From positions 930,001-994,000 of the forward strand of contig NZ_BCRM01000001.1 in NCBI RefSeq assembly GCF_001552595.1: a stretch of DNA of 64,000 bases. The letters run 5' to 3'. Positions within the stretch are counted from its first letter, which is position 1. Every line of letters starts with the position of its first letter. Positions 17,934-26,067 of the stretch are shown one piece after another. The position numbers and the translations under genes are program-made. Source of the DNA: Rhodococcus erythropolis NBRC 15567 (GTDB lineage Bacteria > Actinomycetota > Actinomycetes > Mycobacteriales > Mycobacteriaceae). The notes under the pieces are model-generated. The model saw nothing but the letters and a program-made list of their open reading frames with translations. It did no database searches and was not told the origin of the DNA.

Positions 17934-18887
17934 TCAGAAGTTTCCGGGAATTGCGCGAATCGTCCCTACTCGGGCGTCGCCGCCGAAGACCGGAGCGGAT
18001 GCGAGAGCCGCCAATTCCTCGGTCCACTCGGTGTTCATTCGCTTGAGCAGAGCTGCCGCCAATGGCAGGAGCGCCCGCTCGTGGCCGTCGTCGATCTTGA
18101 GGGCGAAAGCGGAACCGTCTGGAAGCGCTCCGGCGTAGATGCCGTCGTATCCGGTCTTGGAGAACAGACCCGGCACGGCGGACATCAGGCGCTGATCGTT
18201 GCGGCCCGTGCCCGAGACGAGGAAGGGGTTTTCGCGGACCGCGTCGGCCACAGCCCGTTCGGGGGAGTCCGGCTCAGCCGAGGGCAGGCGTCCGAATGCC
18301 CGAGCCAGGTTCGCGAGCGAAAGCGGGACGATCGGGAGACCACAACCGTCGATGCCGAGTTCCTGCTCTTCCTCGCCGCTGAGATCGAAGATCGTCTCCT
18401 GGATCGCGAGTTGGAGGGGATGGGTCGGCTCCATGTACGTCTCGAGCGGCCAGTCGTTCACGACGCACGTCGCGAGCATCGCGGAGTGCTTGCCCGAGCA
18501 GGTCATGTAGATCGGACTGGGAAGCTCGCCCGCTGCGATCAGTTCGGCTCGGGCCAGTTCGTTGCCCGGCAGATCGGAGGGGCACTGCAACTGGTCGACA
18601 CCGAGTTGGTAGCGAGCGAGAAGCGCGGCGACCAATTCGATGTGATCGGCCTCGCCCGCGTGTGAGGACGACGCGACGGCCAACTCTTCCGGACTGGTGG
18701 GTGCAAAGCCGTTACGGAGCGCTGCGACGGCTTGCAGCGGCTTATTCGCCGAGCGCGGGTAGATGGGTGTGTGAATTTCCCCGAGTCCGACGACGACCTC
18801 GCCGTCGGCGCCGAGAATGACGGCCGATCCGCGATGCACGCATTCGCGGAATCCGGAGCGGACCACTTCCACCAATTCGATACTCAC
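17934..18887 (-). CDS. asparaginase (thermolabile / AsnA-II family)
   Basis: A 317-residue protein of the PF06089 asparaginase family, unrelated to the E. coli type I and II enzymes. Seen: EVVRSGFRECVHRGSAVI, the YPRSANKPLQAVA motif (family Ser-Lys pair), SSSHAGEADH, TCSGKHSAML and GIDGCGLP. It would hydrolyse L-asparagine to aspartate and ammonia in the cytoplasm. GTG 18887 overlaps the MOSC stop as GTGA, and the MOSC gene in turn overlaps ygfZ, so the three minus-strand genes form a tightly coupled operon. This gene is last. Confidence 0.88.
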   Translation of the reverse strand: MSIELVEVVRSGFRECVHRGSAVILGADGEVVVGLGEIHTPIYPRSANKPLQAVAALRNGFAPTSPEELAVASSSHAGEADHIELVAALLARYQLGVDQLQCPSDLPGNELARAELIAAGELPSPIYMTCSGKHSAMLATCVVNDWPLETYMEPTHPLQLAIQETIFDLSGEEEQELGIDGCGLPIVPLSLANLARAFGRLPSAEPDSPERAVADAVRENPFLVSGTGRNDQRLMSAVPGLFSKTGYDGIYAGALPDGSAFALKIDDGHERALLPLAAALLKRMNTEWTEELAALASAPVFGGDARVGTIRAIPGNF

Positions 18888-19552
18888 GAGTGCACCTGCG
18901 CTTCTGCTTGTTCGATGAACCTCTGGACGCGCGCGGTGACGTTCGGTGCAAGATCGGTGTGTTCTGCGAGGAGCCGTCGAAGTCGCTCGGGGTCGGTTCC
19001 GGCGAAGACCTCTCGAACCGTCACCCCGTGCTCCGGGACGTGGACTCGGGTCACCGAGTCGCCCGCGGCGATCGTGCCGGTCCGGTTGACGCGAAGGTAA
19101 GCGCCCACGTCGGTCCGTTCGGTGAATCTCTTGACCCAGCCCTTTTCCTCGGCCCAGATGCCGAACGTGCCGCACGGGACGCGGGGAGCGGTTACCTCGA
19201 GTTCGAGAACGTCCGACGCCTCGGCTCCGGTGATGTGCCAGCGCTCGCCGATCACGGCGTCAGTAACAAGCATGCCGCTGATGTGGAGATTCTCGCCGAA
19301 CCATCCGGGGCCGAGCGGTCGGCCCAACTCGTCCGACCAACGCTGCGCTTCGTCGCGCTGATACGCGTAGACAGCTTGGAAGGCGCCGCCGTGGAACTCG
19401 GTGTCGCAGACGTAGTCGCCACCCAGGCCGAGTCGGCCGACCGCTACGCGGCCGTCGACGGGACGCTTGTCGATCGCGGTCCGGGGGACTCGCCTGACGC
19501 CACTGTCACGTTCGGTGTGGACGACGCAGACCGCGTCGACCATGCCCGTCAC
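18884..19552 (-). CDS. MOSC domain protein
   Basis: A 222-residue single-domain MOSC protein. The domain (residues about 25-165) has DYVCDTEFHGGAFQAVYAY, GWFGENLHISG and RVPCGTFGIW, where the Cys is the conserved MOSC cysteine. It is related to YiiM-type enzymes that reduce N-hydroxylated compounds with molybdenum cofactor and to molybdenum-cofactor sulfurases; YiiM-like activity is the better guess. The start overlaps the ygfZ stop by four bases (ATGA). An in-frame ATG nine bases further in is possible. Confidence 0.85.
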   Translation of the reverse strand: MTGMVDAVCVVHTERDSGVRRVPRTAIDKRPVDGRVAVGRLGLGGDYVCDTEFHGGAFQAVYAYQRDEAQRWSDELGRPLGPGWFGENLHISGMLVTDAVIGERWHITGAEASDVLELEVTAPRVPCGTFGIWAEEKGWVKRFTERTDVGAYLRVNRTGTIAAGDSVTRVHVPEHGVTVREVFAGTDPERLRRLLAEHTDLAPNVTARVQRFIEQAEAQVHS

Positions 19553-20670
19553 TTTCCGCGCAATCGGTTGACAGCCTCACGTCCGGCCTGGGGTGCGTCG
19601 TCCGCGACGATCGAATCCGGATCGATGGACGCAGCGCTGGGGCCGGCCATCAGTTCGGTGTCGACCGGAATGTTGCGCTTGATCAGAGCGAGCGCGATCG
19701 GGCCGAGTTCGTGATGATTGACGACGGTCCCGACACGTCCGACTGCCCGTCCGCCCGCCGTGATCGGATCACCCGGTTCCGGGACCGCTTCGGCGCTGCC
19801 GTCGAGGTGCAACATGACGAGATGGCGCGGGGGCTTGCCGAGATTGTGAACCCGGGCGACGGTTTCCTGACCGCGGTAGCAGCCCTTGTCGAGGTGGACG
19901 GCGCCGTGTTCGGCCGGCCCGCCGATCCAGTGGACCTCGTGCGGGATCGTCCGCTCGTCGGTGTCCAGTCCGAGGCGAGGCCTCCTCGCTTCGACGCGGA
20001 GCGCCTCGAAGGCCCAACTTCCGGCGGGCTTGGCACCGGCATCGGTCAGCTTGGTCCACCACGCCGCCAGTTGCTCACGTGGGACGAGCAGATCGAAAGA
20101 GTCCTCGGTGGGCCACGGCATGCGGCGGACGAACCCGCCGTCGGCCAGCGCGAGAGCGTCGTAGGCATCGGCTGGTGTCTGCACGCCGATCGCGGAGAGG
20201 ACAGCCGGGGATTCGGGACCGACCAGGCTCAATACCGCGAGCTCGTTGCCGTCCCGAGGCTCGGCCTTGGACCAGAACACCATCTTCTTCAAGAAGGAGA
20301 GGAGGTCGGGTCCGCGGTCGGCTTCGGTGTCGATCCAGGTGACACCGGCCAGGTCCGTCTGCACGAAGTGGTGCTCGACGCGTCCGTTGACATCCAGGCT
20401 CAGGTTCTCGGCACTCTTGCCGTCGGGGAGCGCGGCGATGTGCTGGCTCGAAATCGTGTGCAGCCACGTGAGGCGTTCGTCGCCGGGAATGGCGATCACG
20501 AATCTGTGACTGCGGTCGACCACCACTGCTGCGCGCTGCGCGGTTCGCTGTTCACCGAGGGGATCGCCGTAGTGCCATGCGACACCGATGTCGGCCGAAC
20601 CGTCCGGTGCGGTGACCGCGCCGGGGGAAGTCAGAAGTGGGCTGTTGGGCACAAGAGCGTTGTCGACCAC
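19549..20670 (-). CDS. ygfZ: YgfZ/GcvT-like folate-binding protein
   Basis: A 373-residue tetrahydrofolate-binding protein of the YgfZ family, which supports Fe-S cluster enzymes and related tRNA thiolation. The diagnostic motif KGCYRGQETVARVHN (functional Cys) is present, as are WLHTISSQHI and a C-terminal barrel. GTG 20670 lies six bases after a TAGACT box (20677-20682 on the minus strand) without a Shine-Dalgarno, a probable leaderless start. Divergent from the class IV aminotransferase, as in mycobacteria (Rv0811c/Rv0812). First gene of the ygfZ-MOSC-asparaginase operon. Confidence 0.9.
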   Translation of the reverse strand: MVDNALVPNSPLLTSPGAVTAPDGSADIGVAWHYGDPLGEQRTAQRAAVVVDRSHRFVIAIPGDERLTWLHTISSQHIAALPDGKSAENLSLDVNGRVEHHFVQTDLAGVTWIDTEADRGPDLLSFLKKMVFWSKAEPRDGNELAVLSLVGPESPAVLSAIGVQTPADAYDALALADGGFVRRMPWPTEDSFDLLVPREQLAAWWTKLTDAGAKPAGSWAFEALRVEARRPRLGLDTDERTIPHEVHWIGGPAEHGAVHLDKGCYRGQETVARVHNLGKPPRHLVMLHLDGSAEAVPEPGDPITAGGRAVGRVGTVVNHHELGPIALALIKRNIPVDTELMAGPSAASIDPDSIVADDAPQAGREAVNRLRGK

Positions 20671-20749
20671 AAGACCAGTCTAGGAGTGTGGGCGGGATCG
20701 CGGTTACAGGGCGGCCCCGGCGGCTTGGCGGATCGTTAGGGTTGATGGC

Positions 20750-21613
20750 ATGCCTGATCGCGTATTGGTGACTCTCGACCATGAGGTGCTCGATGCTGAC
20801 GCACCGTTTCTGCACGCCGACGACCTGGCGGTGGTGCGCGGCGACGGAGTCTTCGAGACGCTGTTGGTGCGCGACGGTAGGGCGCGGGTGGTCGAGGGAC
20901 ATCTGAGTCGACTGGTTCTGAGCGCGCGGGCACTGGGTCTGCCCGCCCCCGTTCTCGATGACTGGCGTCTGGCGATCGAGATGGCTGCCGAGGAGTGGGG
21001 GACAGAGAAGGAAGGCGCTCTTCGTCTTGTTCTGACCCGCGGCCGTGAGAGCGGTGACAAGCCGACAGCCTTCGTGATGGTCGGTCCGGTGGCTGATCGG
21101 GTCAGACAGGTCCGCGAATCGGGGCTGTCGGTGATGACTCTCGAGCGAGGTTTCTCGGTCGATCTCTCTGCCCGGGCACCCTGGCAGCTACTGGGCGCGA
21201 AGACGTTGTCCTACGCAACCAACATGGCAGCGCTCCGATATGCGGCGAATTTGGGTGCCGACGATGTGATCTTCGTCAGTTCCGAGGGCAATGTGTTGGA
21301 GGGGCCACGCTCGACGGTGGTGATTGTTCGGGACAGGACTTTGATCACACCGCCTCCCGCACAGGGCATTTTGATGGGTACGACGCAGCGTGCTCTGTTC
21401 GACGTTGCCGGCAGTGCTCGCTTCGATTGCCGATACGAAACCCTCCGACCTGCGGATTTGATTGCGGCCGACGGAGTGTGGATGGTTTCGAGCGTCACGC
21501 TGGCCGCACGCGTCCATACACTCGACGGGCTCGCATTGCCAGAGCCGAAGGTCTCCGAGGAATTCGCGGAATTGGTTGAACGTGCAATTGATTCGGATTC
21601 AGCAGGGCGATAG
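20750..21613 (+). CDS. class IV aminotransferase / aminodeoxychorismate lyase-like
   Basis: A 287-residue fold-type IV PLP enzyme. LVTLDHEVLDADAP and RGDGVFETLLVRDG form the N-terminal domain, LLGAKTLSYATNMAALRYA carries the PLP lysine, and SSEGNVLEGPRSTVVIV plus QGILMGTTQRALF bind the cofactor phosphate. By neighbourhood it matches Rv0812, annotated as aminodeoxychorismate lyase (PabC, p-aminobenzoate for folate); branched-chain or D-amino-acid aminotransferase activity cannot be excluded. ATG 20750 follows a TAGGGT box by seven bases, a likely leaderless start. Its neighbour ygfZ uses folate, a mild argument for PabC. Confidence 0.82.
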   Translation: MPDRVLVTLDHEVLDADAPFLHADDLAVVRGDGVFETLLVRDGRARVVEGHLSRLVLSARALGLPAPVLDDWRLAIEMAAEEWGTEKEGALRLVLTRGRESGDKPTAFVMVGPVADRVRQVRESGLSVMTLERGFSVDLSARAPWQLLGAKTLSYATNMAALRYAANLGADDVIFVSSEGNVLEGPRSTVVIVRDRTLITPPPAQGILMGTTQRALFDVAGSARFDCRYETLRPADLIAADGVWMVSSVTLAARVHTLDGLALPEPKVSEEFAELVERAIDSDSAGR

Positions 21614-21637
21614 GCGAATAGGAATCGCGACAGGTCT

Positions 21638-21656
21638 CTACTACATTTGGTAGTAG
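21638..21656. promoter_or_regulatory. BlaI-like inverted repeat upstream of cydA
   Basis: CTACTAC and GTAGTAG form a perfect 7-bp inverted repeat around ATTTG, 112 bases before the cydA start. The TACTAC/GTAGTA half-sites are those bound by BlaI/MecI-family repressors, including mycobacterial BlaI. No BlaI gene is in the window. The repeat is seen; the regulator is inferred. Confidence 0.5.
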
Positions 21657-21767
21657 CAAAGTCCTGCGGTCCAAACCGGACAGCAGTACCGTGTCCGCAG
21701 GGGCCGAGCGACTGCCCGCGTCTCGAACCCCGAAGCCTGTCCCAGGGCCCTACTCTCGGAGTAGCCA

Positions 21768-23267
21768 ATGGATACTTTGGACGTCTCCAGGTGGCAGTTC
21801 GGTATCACTACCGTCTACCACTTCATCCTTGTTCCGCTGACCATCGGACTTGCACCGATGATCGCGATCATGCAGACGATGTGGGTGGTCACCAAAAAGG
21901 ACCACTGGTATCGGCTCACCAAGTTTTTCGGCAAGCTCTTTCTCATCAACTTCGCACTCGGTGTAGCCACTGGCATCGTGCAGGAGTTCCAGTTCGGCAT
22001 GAACTGGAGCGAGTACTCGCGATTCGTCGGTGACGTGTTCGGAGCTCCACTCGCGTTGGAAGGCCTGGTCGCCTTCTTCATGGAGTCCGTCTTCATCGGA
22101 CTGTGGATCTTCGGTTGGGGCAGGCTTCCCAAACTTGTACACCTGGCGTGCATTTGGCTCGTGGCGATCGGCGTCAACGCGTCGGCGTTCTTCATCATCG
22201 CGGCCAACTCGTTCATGCAGCATCCGGTCGGTGCGACGTACAACCCTGAGACGGGTCGTGCCGAGCTCACCAGTATCTGGGAGCTGTTGACCAACAACAC
22301 CGCTCTTGCTGCCTTCCCGCACGCGGTTGCCGGCGCCTTCCTGACGGCGGCGACGTTTGTTGCCGGCATCAGTGGTTGGTGGATGGTGCGGAACATGCGC
22401 CGCGCCAAGCAGGCTGAGGCCGCCGAGGCCGAGCGTCTCGAAACCGACGCGCGAACGATGTACCGCCCGGCAACACGATTCGCCTTGCTCGTCATGATCG
22501 TGGCCGGGATCGGCATCATCTACACCGGTGACGTCCAAGGCAAGCTCATGTTCCAGCAGCAACCCATGAAGATGGCGTCGGCAGAATCGCTGTGCGACAC
22601 CGAGATGGATCCGGATTTCTCGATTCTCACCATCGGTACACACAACAACTGTGACAGCGTGACGCACGTTCTGAAGGTGCCGTTCGTTCTACCGTGGTTG
22701 GCCGAGGGCAAGTTCACCGGCGTCGAACTGCAAGGCGTGAACCAACTGCAGGAGCAGGCAGAGCAGGACTTCGGACCGGGCAACTACCGACCGAATCTCT
22801 TTGTCACGTACTGGTCTTTCCGCGCCATGATCGGCCTCGCCGCCGGTTCGGCAGCACTGGCTCTCGCGGGACTGTGGGTCACACGTAAGGGGCGGGTCCC
22901 GGACCAGAAGTGGTTCGGAATCCTCAGTCTCGTCGCGATTCCCACTCCGTTCATGGCGAACAGCGCGGGCTGGATCTTCACCGAGATGGGCCGTCAGCCC
23001 TGGGTGGTGCATCCCAATCCGACCGGCGTAGACATGATCAGACTGACTGTCGACCAAGGTGTTTCGGACCACGCGTCGGCTACCGTCTGGGCTTCGCTGA
23101 TCACCTTCACCCTCCTGTACGGAGCGCTGGGTGTCGTCTGGTTCAAGCTGATCGTGCGGTACGCGAAGGAAGGTCCGTTGGAGCACGACATGCATCCACC
23201 GGGCGATACGGATCATGACGAGCCGGAAGATCCGGACAAGCCCAAACAACTGTCGTTCGCGTACTAG
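21768..23267 (+). CDS. cydA: cytochrome bd quinol oxidase subunit I
   Basis: The haem-bearing subunit of the high-affinity terminal oxidase, which passes electrons from menaquinol to oxygen. At 499 residues it is the short-Q-loop form. His 18 (TTVYHFILVP) and His 185 (FPHAVAGAFL) match the E. coli haem ligands at 19 and 186, and the GRQPWVV motif follows. Around nine hydrophobic helices are recognisable. A GGAG site precedes ATG 21768. First gene of a cydABDC cluster; the bd oxidase is usually induced at low oxygen or when the bcc-aa3 branch is blocked. Confidence 0.96.
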   Translation: MDTLDVSRWQFGITTVYHFILVPLTIGLAPMIAIMQTMWVVTKKDHWYRLTKFFGKLFLINFALGVATGIVQEFQFGMNWSEYSRFVGDVFGAPLALEGLVAFFMESVFIGLWIFGWGRLPKLVHLACIWLVAIGVNASAFFIIAANSFMQHPVGATYNPETGRAELTSIWELLTNNTALAAFPHAVAGAFLTAATFVAGISGWWMVRNMRRAKQAEAAEAERLETDARTMYRPATRFALLVMIVAGIGIIYTGDVQGKLMFQQQPMKMASAESLCDTEMDPDFSILTIGTHNNCDSVTHVLKVPFVLPWLAEGKFTGVELQGVNQLQEQAEQDFGPGNYRPNLFVTYWSFRAMIGLAAGSAALALAGLWVTRKGRVPDQKWFGILSLVAIPTPFMANSAGWIFTEMGRQPWVVHPNPTGVDMIRLTVDQGVSDHASATVWASLITFTLLYGALGVVWFKLIVRYAKEGPLEHDMHPPGDTDHDEPEDPDKPKQLSFAY

Positions 23268-23276
23268 GAGGCGATC

Positions 23277-24320
23277 ATGGGACTTCAAGAAGTATGGTTC
23301 GTGCTCGTCGCAGTACTGTTCATCGGTTACTTCGTCCTCGAAGGATTCGACTTCGGTGTCGGAATGCTTATGCCGATCGTCGGCAGAGGCAGTGACCTCC
23401 CGGCAGATACGCGTCGACGGGTGGCGCTCAACACGATCGGCCCGGTGTGGGACGGCAACGAGGTGTGGCTGATCACCGCCGGTGGCGCGATGTTCGCGGC
23501 ATTCCCGGAGTGGTACGCGACATTGTTCTCCGGGTTCTATCTACCGCTGCTGATCATCCTGGTGGCCTTGATCGTTCGAATCTGTGCCATCGAATGGCGA
23601 AGCAAGATCGACGACGACAAATGGCGTCAGCGCTGCGACTGGGGCATCATCTTCGGCTCCTGGGTCCCGGCAGTTCTCTGGGGCGTGGCTTTCGCGAACA
23701 TCGTTCGGGGCGTGGCGATCAACGCCGACAAGCAGGTCGAGTCGGGATTCTTCGATCTGCTCAACCCGTACGCACTGCTCGGCGGTCTGACCACTGCGCT
23801 GGTGTTCGCTCTCCACGGCGCTGTGTTCCTGGCGCTCAAGAGTGCCGACGAGGTTCGTGAAGACGCAGTGAAAATTGCTGCACGACTCGCAATTCCGGCT
23901 ATTCCCGTCGCCGGCGGATTCGTCCTGTGGACGCAGCTCGCCTACGGCAAGGGATGGACGTGGATTCTGGTAGCCGCTGCTGCTGCTGCACTGATCGGCG
24001 TCGTCTTCCTGACGCGGGCCGAGCGCGAAGGCTGGGCCTTCGTTCTCACCTGTGTGGCCGTCATCGCCACCGTCGTGCTGCTGTTCGCCTCGCTGTTCCC
24101 GAACGTCATGCCGTCGACGCTCGATCCGGCGTACAGCCTGACCATCGAGAACGCGTCGTCGAGTCCGTACACGCTCAAGGTGATGACGTGGGCCGCGGCA
24201 TTCATGACGCCGGTGGTGATCATCTACCAGGGTTGGACGTACTGGGTGTTCCGACAGCGCATCTCCTCGAAGCAGATTCCGGCGTCGATCGGTCTGCGAT
24301 TCAAGGAGAAGACGTGGTAG
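23277..24320 (+). CDS. cydB: cytochrome bd quinol oxidase subunit II
   Basis: A 347-residue polytopic membrane partner of CydA. It opens with LQEVWFVLVAVLFIGYFVLEGFDFGVGML, the family signature with the conserved acidic residues, and continues with WDGNEVWLITAGGAMFAAFP. Nine bases and an AGGAGG site separate it from cydA, so the two are co-transcribed. It stabilises the oxidase and lines the quinol and oxygen paths. Length and motif order are normal. Confidence 0.96.
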   Translation: MGLQEVWFVLVAVLFIGYFVLEGFDFGVGMLMPIVGRGSDLPADTRRRVALNTIGPVWDGNEVWLITAGGAMFAAFPEWYATLFSGFYLPLLIILVALIVRICAIEWRSKIDDDKWRQRCDWGIIFGSWVPAVLWGVAFANIVRGVAINADKQVESGFFDLLNPYALLGGLTTALVFALHGAVFLALKSADEVREDAVKIAARLAIPAIPVAGGFVLWTQLAYGKGWTWILVAAAAAALIGVVFLTRAEREGWAFVLTCVAVIATVVLLFASLFPNVMPSTLDPAYSLTIENASSSPYTLKVMTWAAAFMTPVVIIYQGWTYWVFRQRISSKQIPASIGLRFKEKTW

Positions 24321-24349
24321 TCACCAACCTTGAATCACGGAACATTCGA

Positions 24350-24382
24350 ATGACGAAAGAACTGACGGTCGAATTCACGTGA
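24350..24382 (+). CDS. possible 10-codon coupling ORF between cydB and cydD
   Basis: ATG 24350 opens MTKELTVEFT, whose stop overlaps the cydD GTG as GTGA. The only upstream purine stretch is a weak GGAA. cydD itself lacks a good ribosome site, so re-initiation from this tiny frame is a possible way of loading ribosomes. Without the overlap nothing would distinguish it from chance. Confidence 0.25.
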   Translation: MTKELTVEFT

Positions 24383-26067
24383 CTATCGAAGTAGGCGACG
24401 CTCCCACCACTCGGGAGCGTCGCCGGGGGCCGATCGACCCGCGACTGTGGCGCCATTCCGCCTCTGCGCGCGGCTATCTGATCCTGACGGTCGCTCTGTC
24501 GATGGTGAACGTCGTGATGGTCATCGTCGCGGCGCTCATGATCGGCCGAGTCCTGGCCGGAGTGATCACCACTCGAACTGTGGATGTTTCTTCGTGGACA
24601 ACCGAATTGGTTGTTCTGGCCGCAGCTGTGGCGGTCAGGGTTCTGGGGACCTGGCTGCAGACCAGATACGCACACCGGGCGTCGACTCGCGTCGTTGCCG
24701 AGATCAAGAACGGCGTGCTGACGTCGGCGACGGCGATGAGTCCACGCGATCTGGATCCTCGGCGTGACGAGATCGCGACCGTGGTCACCCGCGGTGTCGA
24801 CGGCCTCGGCCCGTACCTGACGGGATACCTTCCGGCTCTGGTCCTGTCGGTGACACTGACGCCTATCACCCTGATAGTCATTGCGGTGCAGGACATGACG
24901 TCTGCGGTCATCATTTTCGTGACGCTGCCGCTGATCCCGATCTTCATGATTCTGATCGGCTTGCTGACAAAGGGAAAATCGGAGAAGACGTTGGCAGCGA
25001 TGACCACGCTGTCTTCGCAGCTGCTCGATCTACTTGCCGGACTGCCGACGCTGCGAGCGCTCGGTCGTCAGCAAGGCCCTGCCGAGCGAGTCCGTGAACT
25101 TGGTGACGCCCATCGGCGAACGACCATGTCTGCCCTCCGCGTCGCATTCCTGTCCTCGATGGTGCTTGAACTGCTCGCAACACTCTGCGTCGCATTGGTG
25201 GCCGTGAGCATCGGCTTGCGACTCGTGTACGGGGACATGTCACTCGAGCCGGGGATAGTCGCGTTGATCCTCGCGCCCGAGGTGTATCTGCCACTTCGGA
25301 TGGTGGGAACCCAGTTCCACGCCGCCGAGGACGGAATGGCAGCAGCCGACAAGGCATTCGAGGTGATCGAGGCGGATTCTGCGGCACCGGAGGGTGGTAG
25401 CACGACGGTGGTCGCTTGCGGCGCCGACATCGTCTTCGACGGACTCGGCGTGACCTCTCGTGGGGGAGTCGCACCGTCTCAACTTTCCGCCGTGGCGTCA
25501 CCAGGGGCGATCACCGTGCTCACCGGTCCCAACGGCTGCGGCAAGTCGACGGCAGTGCACGCGCTCCTCGGACTGATCGAACCGAGCAGTGGCCGCGTGA
25601 CGGTCGCCGGCGTCGATGTCCGAGACCTGGACGAGCACGCGTGGTGGAGTCAGTTGGCATGGCTTCCCCAACATCCGGTCCTCCTACCCGGCACCGTTCG
25701 TGAAAATCTCGATCTCACCGGGGTCGTCGATGCGCAAGCATTGGCTCGCGCCGCTGCTGCGACGGGATTCGACGCGGTATTGGCCGAGCTGCCTGCGGGT
25801 GTCGAGACCGTTATCGGCGTCGGCGGCACAGGTTTGTCGCTGGGGCAGCGACAACGACTGGCGCTGACACGCGTGCTCGCCTCCGACCGCGCAGTTCTTG
25901 TCCTGGACGAACCCACCGCTCACCTCGATTCCGATTCTGAAGGGACAGTGTTGGCTTCTCTGAGAGCACGGGCGGAGCTCGGCGACACTGTTGTCGTGAT
26001 CGGCCACCGTCCAAGTGTGCTCGCCGCAGCTGACCGGATCGTCGAGGTGCGCGCTCATGAGAAGTGA
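24379..26067 (+). CDS. cydD: ABC transporter subunit CydD
   Basis: One half of the CydDC heterodimeric ABC exporter needed to assemble cytochrome bd, exporting thiols such as cysteine or, in E. coli, glutathione. The 562-residue half-transporter has six membrane helices in residues 20-320 and a C-terminal ATPase. GPNGCGKST is Walker A near residue 385, LSLGQRQRL is the signature, and VLVLDEPTAHL is Walker B. GTG 24379 lies 58 bases after cydB. It overlaps cydC by 11 bases, so the partners are translated together. Confidence 0.93.
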   Translation: MTIEVGDAPTTRERRRGPIDPRLWRHSASARGYLILTVALSMVNVVMVIVAALMIGRVLAGVITTRTVDVSSWTTELVVLAAAVAVRVLGTWLQTRYAHRASTRVVAEIKNGVLTSATAMSPRDLDPRRDEIATVVTRGVDGLGPYLTGYLPALVLSVTLTPITLIVIAVQDMTSAVIIFVTLPLIPIFMILIGLLTKGKSEKTLAAMTTLSSQLLDLLAGLPTLRALGRQQGPAERVRELGDAHRRTTMSALRVAFLSSMVLELLATLCVALVAVSIGLRLVYGDMSLEPGIVALILAPEVYLPLRMVGTQFHAAEDGMAAADKAFEVIEADSAAPEGGSTTVVACGADIVFDGLGVTSRGGVAPSQLSAVASPGAITVLTGPNGCGKSTAVHALLGLIEPSSGRVTVAGVDVRDLDEHAWWSQLAWLPQHPVLLPGTVRENLDLTGVVDAQALARAAAATGFDAVLAELPAGVETVIGVGGTGLSLGQRQRLALTRVLASDRAVLVLDEPTAHLDSDSEGTVLASLRARAELGDTVVVIGHRPSVLAAADRIVEVRAHEK

